Below are positions 42,072 to 50,983 of a stretch of 64,000 nucleotides of DNA, one piece after another. A program made the translations under genes and the position numbers. Within the stretch, counting starts at the first letter, position 1. Each line of letters opens with the position of its first letter. The notes under the pieces were generated by a model. The model searched no databases and was not told where the DNA came from. It saw only the letters and a list, made by a program, of their open reading frames with translations. The stretch is taken from the NCBI RefSeq assembly GCF_009668025.1, contig NZ_WJXZ01000006.1, positions 459,347 through 523,346 on the forward strand, in the 5' to 3' direction. This DNA is from Larkinella terrae. GTDB lineage: Bacteria > Bacteroidota > Bacteroidia > Cytophagales > Spirosomataceae.

Positions 42072-44299
42072 TAACCTACGTTGGAAAACCCGTTAACCGC
42101 GTCGATGGCGTGGCCAAAGTAACGGGCAAAGCGAAGTACGCGGCCGAATACAAAGTGCCCGATTTGGTCCACGGCTGGGTGATTTCCAGTGAAATTGCAA
42201 AAGGAACTATCACGCGCATTCAAACGGACGAAGCACTGCAACTGCCGGGTGTGATTCAGGTATTTACACACGAAAACCGCCCCGATCTGGCCTGGTTCGA
42301 TCTCAGTTACAAAGATCAGGATGCTCCGCCGGGTTCGCCTTTCCGGCCGCTACGTGATGCCGAAATAAAATTCAGCGGTCAGCCCATTGCGCTGGTCGTT
42401 GCCGAAACGCTTGAATTGGCACGCTATGCCGCTTCGCTGATCCGGGTTGAGTATGAAGTGGAAAATCACGAAACCGAATTCGAAGCTCATTTAAGCCGGG
42501 CCCGGGACCCGAAACTTGGGTTAGCCAGTTTGTTAAAACCGCCACCACCCAAACCGCGTGGTAATTTTGACGAAGCGTTTGCGGCCGCGCCGGTGCAGGT
42601 ATCGGGCGAGTACGTTCATTCCGCCGAACACCACAATCCAATGGAAATGTTCGCGTCCACGGTGGTGTACGAAAAGAATGATAAACTGACCATTTACGAC
42701 AAAACGCAGGGTGCGCAAAACAGCCAGTTGTACGTTTCGCAGGTATTTGGCCTGTCGTTTAAAGACGTACGGGTAATTTCCTCTTACATAGGTGGCGCTT
42801 TTGGCTCAGGGTTACGTCCTCAGTATCAATTGTTTCTGGCGGTTTTAGCCGCTCGTGAACTCAGGCGGTCGGTGCGGGTTTCGCTCACGCGCCAGCAGAT
42901 GTTCACATTCGGCCATCGTCCGGTCACGATTCAGGATATCAAACTCGGAGCTTCGGAAGATGGAACCATTACGGCGATTCGACACGATGCTTTTGCCGAA
43001 ACCTCGCGATTTGAAGATTACACTGAAATAGTGGTGAACTGGTCGGGGATGTTGTATCCCATCCCCAATTCCAAACTGACCTACAAACTGGTTCCGCTGG
43101 ATGTTTTCACGCCACTGGATATGCGGGCTCCCGGCGGTGTCACCGGTGTTCCGGCCCTCGAATGCGCGATTGATGAACTGGCTTTTAAGTTGGGCATCGA
43201 TCCGGTCGAGTTGCGGCTGAAAAATTACACGGATCGGGATATGGACGCCGATTTGCCGTATTCGAGCAAGGAACTGCGGGAGTGTTTCCGGCAGGGTGCC
43301 GAGCGGTTTGGGTGGGCAAACCGGAATCCGCAACCCCGCTCAACGCGCCGGGGACACACACTGATTGGCTGGGGAATGGCGACCGGAATCTGGGACGCTA
43401 CGCAGGGACCTGCGCGTGCCGAAGCGGTTCTGACCGTCAACGGAAAACTGCGGGTGAGCAGCGCCACGGCCGATATTGGCACCGGAACGTATACGATCAT
43501 GACCCAGATTGCGGCCGACACCCTCGGCATGCCCATTGCAGATGTGCTGTTTAAACTGGGGGATAGCGACATGCCGCTGGCCCCCATCGAGGGCGGTTCG
43601 TGGACGGCGGCAACGGTGGGATCGGCGGTAAAAGTGGCTTGTGAAGAACTCGGCAAAAAGCTGTTCAAGATGGCCCGTAAAATGAAAAATTCACCGTTTG
43701 CCCGGGCAAATCTGGACGATGTTTTATTCGCTGACGCGCATATAAGGCTGAAGAGTGATCCGTCGGTAGCGGTTTCATTGCGGGAAATTGTGGACCAGAA
43801 TGGTGGACACGCCGTGAGCGAGACGTCGACTTCCACCCCGAATTTTTTGAAACTGCGCAAGTATGCCCGGAGTGCCCATTCGGCGGCTTTTGTCGAAGTG
43901 GAGGTTGACGAAGACTTCGGAACCGTTCGGGTCACGCGGGCGGTCACTGCCGTTGCGGGCGGGCGAATTCTGAATCCGAAAACCGCCCGGAGCCAGATTC
44001 TGGGCGGAATGGTCTGGGGAATCAGCAAGGCGCTGGAAGAGGAAAGCGTACTGGATCATCAATTTGGCCGTTTTATGAATCATTCGCTGGCGGAATACCA
44101 CGTCCCGGTCAATGCTGATATTCAGAATCTGGACGTCATTTTTGTCGATGAAACCGACACAATTGTTAATCCCCTAGGAGTAAAAGGGCTGGGGGAAATT
44201 GGGATTGTTGCCATGCCAGCCGCTATTGCCAATGCGGTTTTCCACGCTACCGGAAAACGGATTCGGAATCTGCCGATTACGCTGGATAAACTCCTCTGA
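42068..44299 (+). CDS. paoC: Aldehyde/xanthine oxidoreductase, molybdenum cofactor subunit
   Basis: A 743-residue large subunit. It begins VGKPVNRVDGVAKVTGKAKY, the family N-terminus. Mo-cofactor-binding segments are seen: GGAFGSGLRPQYQL near 240, DMRAPGGVTGVPALECAID near 355, ATADIGTGTYTIMTQIAADT near 465, and the catalytic base E710 in GVKGLGEIGIVAMP. The enzyme oxidises aldehydes or N-heterocycles using water. No dedicated PaoD/XdhC maturation chaperone gene follows; the next gene is a lipoprotein. A hairpin lies 22 bp after its stop. Confidence 0.95.
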   Translation: MITYVGKPVNRVDGVAKVTGKAKYAAEYKVPDLVHGWVISSEIAKGTITRIQTDEALQLPGVIQVFTHENRPDLAWFDLSYKDQDAPPGSPFRPLRDAEIKFSGQPIALVVAETLELARYAASLIRVEYEVENHETEFEAHLSRARDPKLGLASLLKPPPPKPRGNFDEAFAAAPVQVSGEYVHSAEHHNPMEMFASTVVYEKNDKLTIYDKTQGAQNSQLYVSQVFGLSFKDVRVISSYIGGAFGSGLRPQYQLFLAVLAARELRRSVRVSLTRQQMFTFGHRPVTIQDIKLGASEDGTITAIRHDAFAETSRFEDYTEIVVNWSGMLYPIPNSKLTYKLVPLDVFTPLDMRAPGGVTGVPALECAIDELAFKLGIDPVELRLKNYTDRDMDADLPYSSKELRECFRQGAERFGWANRNPQPRSTRRGHTLIGWGMATGIWDATQGPARAEAVLTVNGKLRVSSATADIGTGTYTIMTQIAADTLGMPIADVLFKLGDSDMPLAPIEGGSWTAATVGSAVKVACEELGKKLFKMARKMKNSPFARANLDDVLFADAHIRLKSDPSVAVSLREIVDQNGGHAVSETSTSTPNFLKLRKYARSAHSAAFVEVEVDEDFGTVRVTRAVTAVAGGRILNPKTARSQILGGMVWGISKALEEESVLDHQFGRFMNHSLAEYHVPVNADIQNLDVIFVDETDTIVNPLGVKGLGEIGIVAMPAAIANAVFHATGKRIRNLPITLDKLL

Positions 44300-44321
44300 C
44301 TGAAAAAGGTACCGACTATTT

Positions 44322-44350
44322 GCCGAAATCAACCCACTGTTGATTTCGGC
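44322..44350 (+). repeat. Perfect 12-bp hairpin after paoC
   Basis: GCCGAAATCAAC (44322-44333) and GTTGATTTCGGC (44339-44350) pair perfectly with a 5-nt loop. There is no T-run after it, so it may stabilise the 3' end or act in Rho-dependent termination. Confidence 0.7.
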
Positions 44351-44406
44351 TGGACTCTCCGGTATTGACTGGCGTACATTTACAGGGTAATCATACTTGT
44401 CCTGTT

Positions 44407-45198
44407 ATGAACGCGATTTTTCGGCTATTCTGGTTGGTAACCATCAGCTCAATCATTTGGGGATGCGAACCCGAAGATCAAATGCTGGTCGTTAGCCAGT
44501 ATAAAGGTCATACGCTCCAACTGATCGACCACACGACCGCCCGGAGCATCGGCGAACGAAACCATCAGGCTGTGCTGGTTTTCGACGGTAAAACCGTTTC
44601 TGATCAAAATGTTGGATTTCCGCTGCAGCCCGAGCAGTTTCCGAACTGGATAATCCGCCATTACGCCCCTGAACTTTCAAGTCCCAACCAGACTCCCTGG
44701 ACGGTTTATATGTCCCCTAAATCGTTCAATCGGACGGAATTTGAACAGATGGTGGCCTGTTACGAGGCTAAATGGATGGACTTTGATACTACGCTGGCTA
44801 ATTTTAAAACTCCAGGTTACGGCAAAACCGGTCGCATCGAGCGGCTCGTTTTCGGCGAAGCTCCCAGGCAACTCGTATTTCGACCGGCCCGGCTACGCTA
44901 CCAATCTACATATGGTCGTGAAGCAAAGCCCGAAGAGACGTTCATTATCAATCCCGACGGTACCTGGTTTTTTCGAATTTCCAGTCACAATAACGGCACC
45001 CAGATCGTTGCCAATGCGGCCTACGGTTCGCTTCTGGTCAGCAACGGGAAATTGAGCATTGAAAAACCGCTGGTTATCTCGAACGAGATGCACAGCATCA
45101 GGCCGGAAATGAGCGGTTTATCCGATCTGGATTATATTCAGTCGTTCGCCGATTCGACCGGAAAACCGCTGCTGAGTGTCGTAAATTATCCTTTTTAA
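44407..45198 (+). CDS. Lipoprotein of unknown function
   Basis: About 263 residues from the ATG at 44407 (MNAIFRLFWLVTISSIIWGC), which gives a clear lipoprotein signal with the Cys at position 20. The body is soluble with no family I recognise. It contains LQLIDHTTARSIGERNHQAV and a beta-rich C-terminal half. It follows the PaoABC operon but is separated by a hairpin and about 100 bp, so a link is uncertain. It converges with the gamma-glutamyltransferase gene. Confidence 0.72.
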   Translation: MNAIFRLFWLVTISSIIWGCEPEDQMLVVSQYKGHTLQLIDHTTARSIGERNHQAVLVFDGKTVSDQNVGFPLQPEQFPNWIIRHYAPELSSPNQTPWTVYMSPKSFNRTEFEQMVACYEAKWMDFDTTLANFKTPGYGKTGRIERLVFGEAPRQLVFRPARLRYQSTYGREAKPEETFIINPDGTWFFRISSHNNGTQIVANAAYGSLLVSNGKLSIEKPLVISNEMHSIRPEMSGLSDLDYIQSFADSTGKPLLSVVNYPF

Positions 45199-45218
45199 TC
45201 CGAAAGCAGATCGATAAT

Positions 45219-46982
45219 TCAGTAACCTGCCGCCTGCCCATCTTTCCGCATTTCGGAAGCTCCGTGATACACCCGATTCGTGGAATCGAACAAAATGGCC
45301 TGATAACCCCCGAAGAAATCACTCGGAATCAGGTGATGTCCCCGGCGTTCAAGTTCGTCCCGAACCTCTTTTGAAATGCCGCTTTCCAGGGCCAGATGCC
45401 CGCCGTCCAGCATGATTGTGCCGATGGGTTCGCTGCTTCCGGAATGGCTAAACCGGGCGGCATCACCGGCTTCCTGGACATTCATGCCGAAGTCAATCAG
45501 GTTACACAGGATCTGAACCTGTCCCTGCGGCTGAAACGCACCGCCCATCACCCCGAAACTCAGGAACGGTTCGCCATTTTTCATTACAAAAGCCGGAATG
45601 ATGGTATTGAAAGGCCGTTTCCCCGGCTTGTATTCGTTAGCGTGGCCAGCCTGTAAATTAAAACTCGTGCCACGGTTGTGAAAGACAAAGCCCAGACCAT
45701 CGGGCACCAGGCCGCTGCCAAATTCGAGCATGTTGCTTTGAATCAGGGAGATAATATTTCCTTCGTCATCGGCTACGGTCAGGTACGTGGTGTCGCCTTC
45801 CCGCAAGGGCGGGACATTCGAGTCGATCCGTTTGGCGGCCTGTTTCGGATCGATCAATTTCCGACGTTGCGTGGCATACTTTTCCGAAAGTAACCAGGTG
45901 AGCGGTATTTTGGAAAATTCGGGATCGGCAAAATACCGCGCCCGGTCTTCAAAAGCGAGTTTTTTTACTTCCGTCAACAAATGCAGATAATTCGCACTGT
46001 TGTGGCCTAACTGTTTCAAATCATAGGTTTTCAGCAGGTTTAGCATTTGAAGGACAGTGATTCCCTGGCCATTGGGCGGCAACTCATACACCTCGTACCC
46101 CCGGTAGTTGACAGAAATCGGGTTTACCCAGGTGCTGGTATGGCGCGCCAGATCTTCTTTGCGTAGGTACAACCCGGTTTTTCGGGCGTATTGATCGATG
46201 GCATTGGCAATTGTTCCCTTGTAAAAAGCGTCCCGACCGCCAAGGGCAATTTTCTCGTAGGTTTTCGCCAAATCCGGATTTTTAAACAACTGCCCTGCTT
46301 TGGGAACTTGGTGATTAATGAGAAACGTCCGTCGAAAATTTTCAAATTCCTGAATGGTCGACCGATTCGCTTCCAGCCGTCGGACGGCTTCCTGCCACGA
46401 ATAAGCAATCACCTGCGGAACCGGAGCGCCTTCCCGGGCGTAGCGAATTCCGGGAGCCAGCAGGCTTTTCATGGGTAATTTGCCAAAACGTTTGTGCAGT
46501 TCAAACCAGCCATCCACCGCCCCCGGCACCGAAACCGAAAGCGGACCGTACAGTGGAATCGCCTTGCCGTCGTTTAAAATGGTCTTCAATTTTTCGGTTT
46601 TCAATCCACCGGGAGACCGCCCGCTGGCGTTTAAACCGTACAGTTTCTGGTCTTTTGCCGACCATACAATCGCGAATAAATCCCCGCCAATCCCGCAATT
46701 ATTGGGTTCCAGCACGCCAAGAGCCGCATTGGCTGCAATAGCCGCATCAATCGCCGAACCGCCCTGTTTTAGAATGTCAAGTCCTACCTGGGATGCCAGC
46801 GGGTGCGCCGTTGCCACCATTCCGTGTTGGGCCACCACCGGGCTTCGGGTGGCGAAATTAGAACCATAAATCCGATCTCCTTTGCCGGTTTGGGCCATTG
46901 CGGGCAGGGAAAGCAAAAGGAGAAGCTGCCAAAATCCGGTAAAAAGTCGGGACGGAGAATTAATTGAGTACAATTTCATCAT
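45219..46982 (-). CDS. ggt: Gamma-glutamyltransferase
   Basis: 587 residues from the ATG at 46982; the longer frame adds a non-signal leader. The signal peptide ends ALPAMAQ-like (LLLLLSLPAMAQ). The proenzyme self-cleaves before the first Thr of EGDTTYLTVADDEGN (T398), which becomes the nucleophile. Substrate-binding landmarks are GMVATAHPLASQ, IGGDLFAIVW and the GSGLVPDGLGFVFHNRG lid region. It is periplasmic and hydrolyses or transfers the gamma-glutamyl group of glutathione and related peptides. It converges with the lipoprotein gene. Length and motifs are normal. Confidence 0.95.
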   Translation of the reverse strand: MMKLYSINSPSRLFTGFWQLLLLLSLPAMAQTGKGDRIYGSNFATRSPVVAQHGMVATAHPLASQVGLDILKQGGSAIDAAIAANAALGVLEPNNCGIGGDLFAIVWSAKDQKLYGLNASGRSPGGLKTEKLKTILNDGKAIPLYGPLSVSVPGAVDGWFELHKRFGKLPMKSLLAPGIRYAREGAPVPQVIAYSWQEAVRRLEANRSTIQEFENFRRTFLINHQVPKAGQLFKNPDLAKTYEKIALGGRDAFYKGTIANAIDQYARKTGLYLRKEDLARHTSTWVNPISVNYRGYEVYELPPNGQGITVLQMLNLLKTYDLKQLGHNSANYLHLLTEVKKLAFEDRARYFADPEFSKIPLTWLLSEKYATQRRKLIDPKQAAKRIDSNVPPLREGDTTYLTVADDEGNIISLIQSNMLEFGSGLVPDGLGFVFHNRGTSFNLQAGHANEYKPGKRPFNTIIPAFVMKNGEPFLSFGVMGGAFQPQGQVQILCNLIDFGMNVQEAGDAARFSHSGSSEPIGTIMLDGGHLALESGISKEVRDELERRGHHLIPSDFFGGYQAILFDSTNRVYHGASEMRKDGQAAGY

Positions 46983-47204
46983 CTGGCAAATAACCGCTGA
47001 AAAAACGTTGTGAATAGCGAAAAGAAACCGGTGATAACGGGATTGTGTGGACAAATTTCGGGAGGATGGACATCCGATACCGCAAGTTAACAGAATGCGT
47101 GAAATCTTATTTTTCGAAAATGAATTAATAAAAAAGTTACATTAAACCTTTTGTTGCTTCCAGAGTCAAAGCACTGAAATTCTACTTTTAACGCTCGATG
47201 GGCC

Positions 47205-48614
47205 ATGAAAACACGACAAATCATACCGGCTTTTGGGTTGATCATATTCTTTATACTCGCACTGATTGTCCCTCAAAAAACGATGGCCCAACCCGGTGTC
47301 GATGTTCCAATTGAATCTTTTTACGACGATCTGGCGCCTTACGGGCAGTGGGTTCCCAATTCTACCTATGGCCAGGTCTGGATGCCGGATGTGCCGGGCG
47401 ACTTTCAACCTTATGCAACCAATGGCCATTGGGCGGTTACCGAATACGGGAACACCTGGGTCTCGGATTATGACTGGGGTTGGGCGCCGTTTCATTACGG
47501 ACGCTGGCTGTTCGACGATTACTACGGCCGCTGGATCTGGATTCCCGACAGCGAATGGGGGCCTGCCTGGGTTAGCTGGCGCTCCGGTGGCGGTTATTAC
47601 GGCTGGGCTCCGCTGGGTCCGGGCATGAGCATCAACGTAAACATCAATCTGCCGTTCAATTACTGGACATTCGTACCACAGATCTATTTTACCAGCCCCC
47701 GGGTCTACAACTACTGTATTCCCCGCACGCGGGTGGTAAATGTATACCACAATACCACGATCATTAACAACGTGTATCGTTACAACAACCGCTCGTACGG
47801 GTATGGCCCGCGCCGGGAAGAAATTGAACGCTACACCCGTCAAAGTGTGCCGGTTTACCGGGCGAACGATCTGGCCCGTCGCGGAACCTACGGGGCGCGT
47901 GGTGGATATGATAATAACCGCTCGGGTAACCTGGGTAATTACAACGGCAACGGCGGTTACAACCGAAATAATCGGGGTGACATGGCCGGAAATTATCCGA
48001 ACTCAAACCGGTCAAACCGAACCGATGGTAATTCAAATCGCCCGAACTATAACAATTCAAATCGGCCGGATTTCAATAACCGCTCGAATAATGACAATTC
48101 AAATCGTCCGGATTTTAATAGCCGTCCGAACTATGACAATTCGAATCGGCCGGATTTCAACAACCGCTCGAACGGCGATAACTCAAGCCGCCCGGACTTT
48201 AATAATCGTTCCAATACGGACAATTCGGGCCGTCCGGATTTCAATAACCGATCCAATTCGGGTAATTCGTCAAATGGGTTTGATCGCCCGGATTTTAGTA
48301 ACCGAAATCGGAGCAGTCCCAATCGGTTTGAAACGCCTTCGGAGAACCGCAGTAACCCGGGTTATAATTCCGGCATGAGTACTCCTTCAGGCGATCGTCA
48401 GACTGAAAACCGGGGATTCCAGCAGCCCGACCGTTCGAGCCGGATGGAGCGTTCCTGGAACGGTGGCGGAAATGAAGGCGGTTTTCAGCGGTCGGAGCGG
48501 AGTCGGGAGCAGGCTCAGCCCCGTTCAATAGATCAGGTTCCCCGCCATTCTCAGGAACGTCAGAATTCTACCGGCCGGGAAGGCGGATTCGGACATCGCC
48601 GGGGTCCGCAATAA
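47205..48614 (+). CDS. DUF6600-type secreted protein with NSNRPDFNNR repeats
   Basis: A 469-residue protein with a signal peptide (ending KTMAQ). Residues ~30-165 carry Trp/Tyr-rich YxxW repeats of the DUF6600 family (APYGQWVPNSTYGQVW; WVSDYDWGWAPFHYGRW; GRWIWIPDSEWGPAWVSW). Then comes a basic Arg/Tyr-rich region, and about residues 260-370 are low complexity with at least six copies of an Asn-rich unit of about 15 residues containing NRPDFNNRSN. The tail is Gln/Arg/Ser-rich. It is probably periplasmic or surface-exposed; the function is unknown. A convergent terminator follows. Confidence 0.88.
   Translation: MKTRQIIPAFGLIIFFILALIVPQKTMAQPGVDVPIESFYDDLAPYGQWVPNSTYGQVWMPDVPGDFQPYATNGHWAVTEYGNTWVSDYDWGWAPFHYGRWLFDDYYGRWIWIPDSEWGPAWVSWRSGGGYYGWAPLGPGMSINVNINLPFNYWTFVPQIYFTSPRVYNYCIPRTRVVNVYHNTTIINNVYRYNNRSYGYGPRREEIERYTRQSVPVYRANDLARRGTYGARGGYDNNRSGNLGNYNGNGGYNRNNRGDMAGNYPNSNRSNRTDGNSNRPNYNNSNRPDFNNRSNNDNSNRPDFNSRPNYDNSNRPDFNNRSNGDNSSRPDFNNRSNTDNSGRPDFNNRSNSGNSSNGFDRPDFSNRNRSSPNRFETPSENRSNPGYNSGMSTPSGDRQTENRGFQQPDRSSRMERSWNGGGNEGGFQRSERSREQAQPRSIDQVPRHSQERQNSTGREGGFGHRRGPQ
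48040..48300 (+). repeat. In-frame repeats coding NRPDFNNRSN units
   Basis: Approximately 45-bp units within the DUF6600 gene encode NSNRPDF or NSGRPDF followed by NNRSN. Copies are similar but not identical at codon level, so this is an old in-frame expansion. It is a candidate for length variation between strains. Confidence 0.8.
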
Positions 48615-48633
48615 CAACTGAAAATTCAATTCG

Positions 48634-48675
48634 AAAAACCGGGTGGTGGCCAATTGGTCATTACCCGGTTTTTTT
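48634..48675. terminator. Bidirectional intrinsic terminator
   Basis: AAAAACCGGGT (48634-48644) pairs with ACCCGGTTTTT (48663-48673), with T-runs on both strands. It lies between the convergent DUF6600 and DUF3817 genes; the DUF3817 stop at 48674 overlaps its edge. Confidence 0.88.
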
Positions 48676-48976
48676 ATCCGACTCTGGAAAGGATTTTATA
48701 GTCAATATAAAACGTCCCGAACGGAATGAAGCACGCGAGAATAACTTTCCAGGTCGTGTCCATAAATTTCCATTTATGTTCAATTCCAAAACTTAGTGTA
48801 TTGATCACAAACAGCAGGAATAATAACCCATGAACCGGCCCCATCATTTTGACAAGCGAAGGGTCGTTGTTCGCGTATTTTAAAGGGACGGCAATGCCAA
48901 TTAATACGAGGAGTGAAATGCCTTCCAGAAAGGCGATGAGCCGTAAGCGTCCGATTTTAGTGTTTAAGAATTTCAT
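48674..48976 (-). CDS. DUF3817 membrane protein
   Basis: A 100-residue protein with three spans. The family signature is near the N-terminus: GRLRLIAFLEGISLLVLIGI, then PLKYANNDPSLVKMMGPVHG, then the conserved C-terminal IPFGTFYIDYK. The function of DUF3817 is unknown. A clear paralogue lies at 57222-57536 in this window. It follows directly after, and shares a base with, the stop of the upstream membrane-protein gene. Confidence 0.88.
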   Translation of the reverse strand: MKFLNTKIGRLRLIAFLEGISLLVLIGIAVPLKYANNDPSLVKMMGPVHGLLFLLFVINTLSFGIEHKWKFMDTTWKVILACFIPFGTFYIDYKILSRVG

Positions 48977-49455
48977 CAGTGAAAAGCGCGAAAATAAGGC
49001 CGGTTTGCCAGCGGAGAAAACGGCCAGGGGATGGCTATAAAAATGAGAATCAACGCCAGGCTAAACCAGATGGTCATCGTTTTAAATTTGCTTCTATCCA
49101 GCTCTTTTCTTTTTGAAGCGGCTGAGCCAATGGTAACGCAAATGACTGCCAGCGTCATTAAAATAATGTGAATCAGGCCGAAAAACAGAAGGTCAAATTG
49201 TTGGCTGGCTTCTTTGTAATGGGATCGGAAATAGGCAATAGTTGGGCTGTTAAAATACAGGGTGTAACCAATTACCAATTGAATATGGGCAATGGTCGCG
49301 GTCGTATGGCGAACGAAATTGGCTGATTTGGTGAATGACGTTTTTCGGCCCCAGCCTATTATGCCCAGGTAAGTTCCGTAACAAAGACTAACCAGAACCA
49401 GCCAGCGGAAAGCAGAATGGACAATCAATAAAATGGGGTACATAACTTGTTGCAT
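48976..49455 (-). CDS. Membrane protein of unknown function
   Basis: About 159 residues from the ATG at 49455 (MQQVMYPILLIVHSAFRWLV); the frame extends upstream but would then overlap the AraC gene. It has four to five spans: ILLIVHSAFRWLVLVSLCYG, IAHIQLVIGYTLYF, DLLFFGLIHIILMTLAVICV and IWFSLALILIFIAIPW. Histidines in spans 1, 3 and 4 (IVHSAFRW, IAHIQL, GLIHII) could bind haem, as in other small Bacteroidota membrane proteins of this kind. No function is assigned. It is translationally contiguous with the DUF3817 gene. Confidence 0.72.
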   Translation of the reverse strand: MQQVMYPILLIVHSAFRWLVLVSLCYGTYLGIIGWGRKTSFTKSANFVRHTTATIAHIQLVIGYTLYFNSPTIAYFRSHYKEASQQFDLLFFGLIHIILMTLAVICVTIGSAASKRKELDRSKFKTMTIWFSLALILIFIAIPWPFSPLANRPYFRAFH

Positions 49456-49513
49456 TGGTTGATGCAAAGATCCATGTACCCAAAGAAGATCGTTAGGATG
49501 GAGCAGGCGGTTT

Positions 49514-50416
49514 TCAGGACTTTTCAATCATTCGGCGAAATTCGGTTGGCGTCCGGCCTTCGTATTTTTTGAACAACCGGGTAAAATACGAGGAGTCACC
49601 AAAGCCGACTTCAAAAGCTATTTCACTGACCGACAGGGAGGTTTGGCAAAGCAAGACTTTCGCTTCGAGCAGAATCGTTTCATCGATCCATTTCGTTGGT
49701 GACTTCCCGGTCATGGCCTTCACGGTTTTATTAAGGTGATTGGGGGTAATATTCAGCAGCGAAGCGTAATCCGAAACCAGGTGTTTGGTTCGAATCATGG
49801 AGAAGAGGAGTTCGCGAAAGCGGTTTGTGATCGCAACGGATGAAGTCGGGTTGCCAACCGATACCGGTCGATAGACCCGGTTTATTTCGCACAGCAGGGC
49901 CAGCAGGTACGCCTGAAGAAGTTCGGGATTCCGGAGTCCGGACCGGGAATAATCAAATAAAAGCCGATGCATAACCTGTTCGATAAACCGGGCAGAATCC
50001 GGGTCCGGTTTGATCATTGGATTGCCCCAGACTCTTAAAAAATCAAAGTCTTTTACCACGCTATTCCCGAATTTTTCGAGCAAAAAATCCGTATGAAAAC
50101 CGCATAAATACCCTTTATTGACTTCATTTTCTTCAAATGAAAAAACCTGCCCGGCCGGTACAATCAGCATCTCGTGCTGATGAATCGTAAACAATTCGCT
50201 CCCGATTTTGATGCTCGCTTCCCCTTCGGTAATGAATAAGCAGGAGTGAATGGTGGAGCGGGAAGCCGGAACGGCCCGATGAACATGGCGGTACATGTCT
50301 TCAACGCGAACAGCGAAAAACTTCCCGATGTCGCCTTTTAGAATCGCATTTAATTCGTCGGAAGGCATGAATGTTGCCGTGAAGGCCCGGGTATCGTACA
50401 ACTTTATATCACTCAT
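49514..50416 (-). CDS. AraC family transcriptional regulator
   Basis: About 300 residues from the ATG at 50416 (MSDIKLYDTRAFTATFMPSD). The N-terminal cupin-like sensor (VPASRSTIHSCLFITEGEAS near 58, then IHQHEMLIVPAGQVFSF near 90) is followed by a C-terminal double HTH (VSDYASLLNITPNHLNKTVK, then SVSEIAFEVGFGDSSYFTRL, ending GRTPTEFRRMIEKS). It is co-directional with the two membrane-protein genes that follow and may regulate them. Confidence 0.9.
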   Translation of the reverse strand: MSDIKLYDTRAFTATFMPSDELNAILKGDIGKFFAVRVEDMYRHVHRAVPASRSTIHSCLFITEGEASIKIGSELFTIHQHEMLIVPAGQVFSFEENEVNKGYLCGFHTDFLLEKFGNSVVKDFDFLRVWGNPMIKPDPDSARFIEQVMHRLLFDYSRSGLRNPELLQAYLLALLCEINRVYRPVSVGNPTSSVAITNRFRELLFSMIRTKHLVSDYASLLNITPNHLNKTVKAMTGKSPTKWIDETILLEAKVLLCQTSLSVSEIAFEVGFGDSSYFTRLFKKYEGRTPTEFRRMIEKS

Positions 50417-50511
50417 GTTGCGTTGATTCAATCGGAATGAAGGCAAATATAAAAGCCGTACTTCGATTTCAAGTACGGCTTTCTTTCAATAAAAAGATGA
50501 CTGAAAATTGT

Positions 50512-50982
50512 TTATTTCTTTTTTAGACGATCAATCATTTTAATGGCCCGGTCAACCCGAATCTGATTATTCTTTGCGCCATCGACGTAATAAATAATGC
50601 CCCGCTGTTCGCTGGGTTTTAATGCCTGAAAACACCGGTTTCCTTCTTCATCAATCGTCAGTAGCTCCTGCAATTCCTCGGGCATTTTTCTACCGTACTC
50701 ACTGTCATCTTTCCAGATAACGACCTGCACTTTGTCGCCCGGGCGTAGTTTTAATTGTTGCCGAATAGGAGTGCCAATGCTGATATAAAACGAACCGTTT
50801 CCTTTGGGCCGCAACGCACAATGAAACTCAAGTTTACCGTTTAACAAACAAACCAGCCTAAGCGGAGTTGGGCTGGTAAATGGCTGCGCCACTTCGTCGG
50901 GTACATCGATGTAATGCATTCCGTTTTGAGACGTAAACCGGTCGATTACCGACTCAAAACGAATTGCATTTCCGGGAACCAT
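50512..50982 (-). CDS. YdeI/DUF1905-like protein
   Basis: A 156-residue protein. The N-terminal half is a DUF1905 beta-barrel (DVPDEVAQPF near 26; ISIGTPIRQQLKLRPGDKVQ near 68-87). The C-terminal part carries a YdeI/OmpD-associated helical motif (MPEELQELLTIDEEGNRCFQ near 100; KNNQIRVDRAIKMIDRLKKK at the end). The function is unknown. It is followed 2 bp upstream by the mqo stop, so it may be co-transcribed with mqo. Confidence 0.85.
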   Translation of the reverse strand: MVPGNAIRFESVIDRFTSQNGMHYIDVPDEVAQPFTSPTPLRLVCLLNGKLEFHCALRPKGNGSFYISIGTPIRQQLKLRPGDKVQVVIWKDDSEYGRKMPEELQELLTIDEEGNRCFQALKPSEQRGIIYYVDGAKNNQIRVDRAIKMIDRLKKK

Positions 50983-50983
50983 A

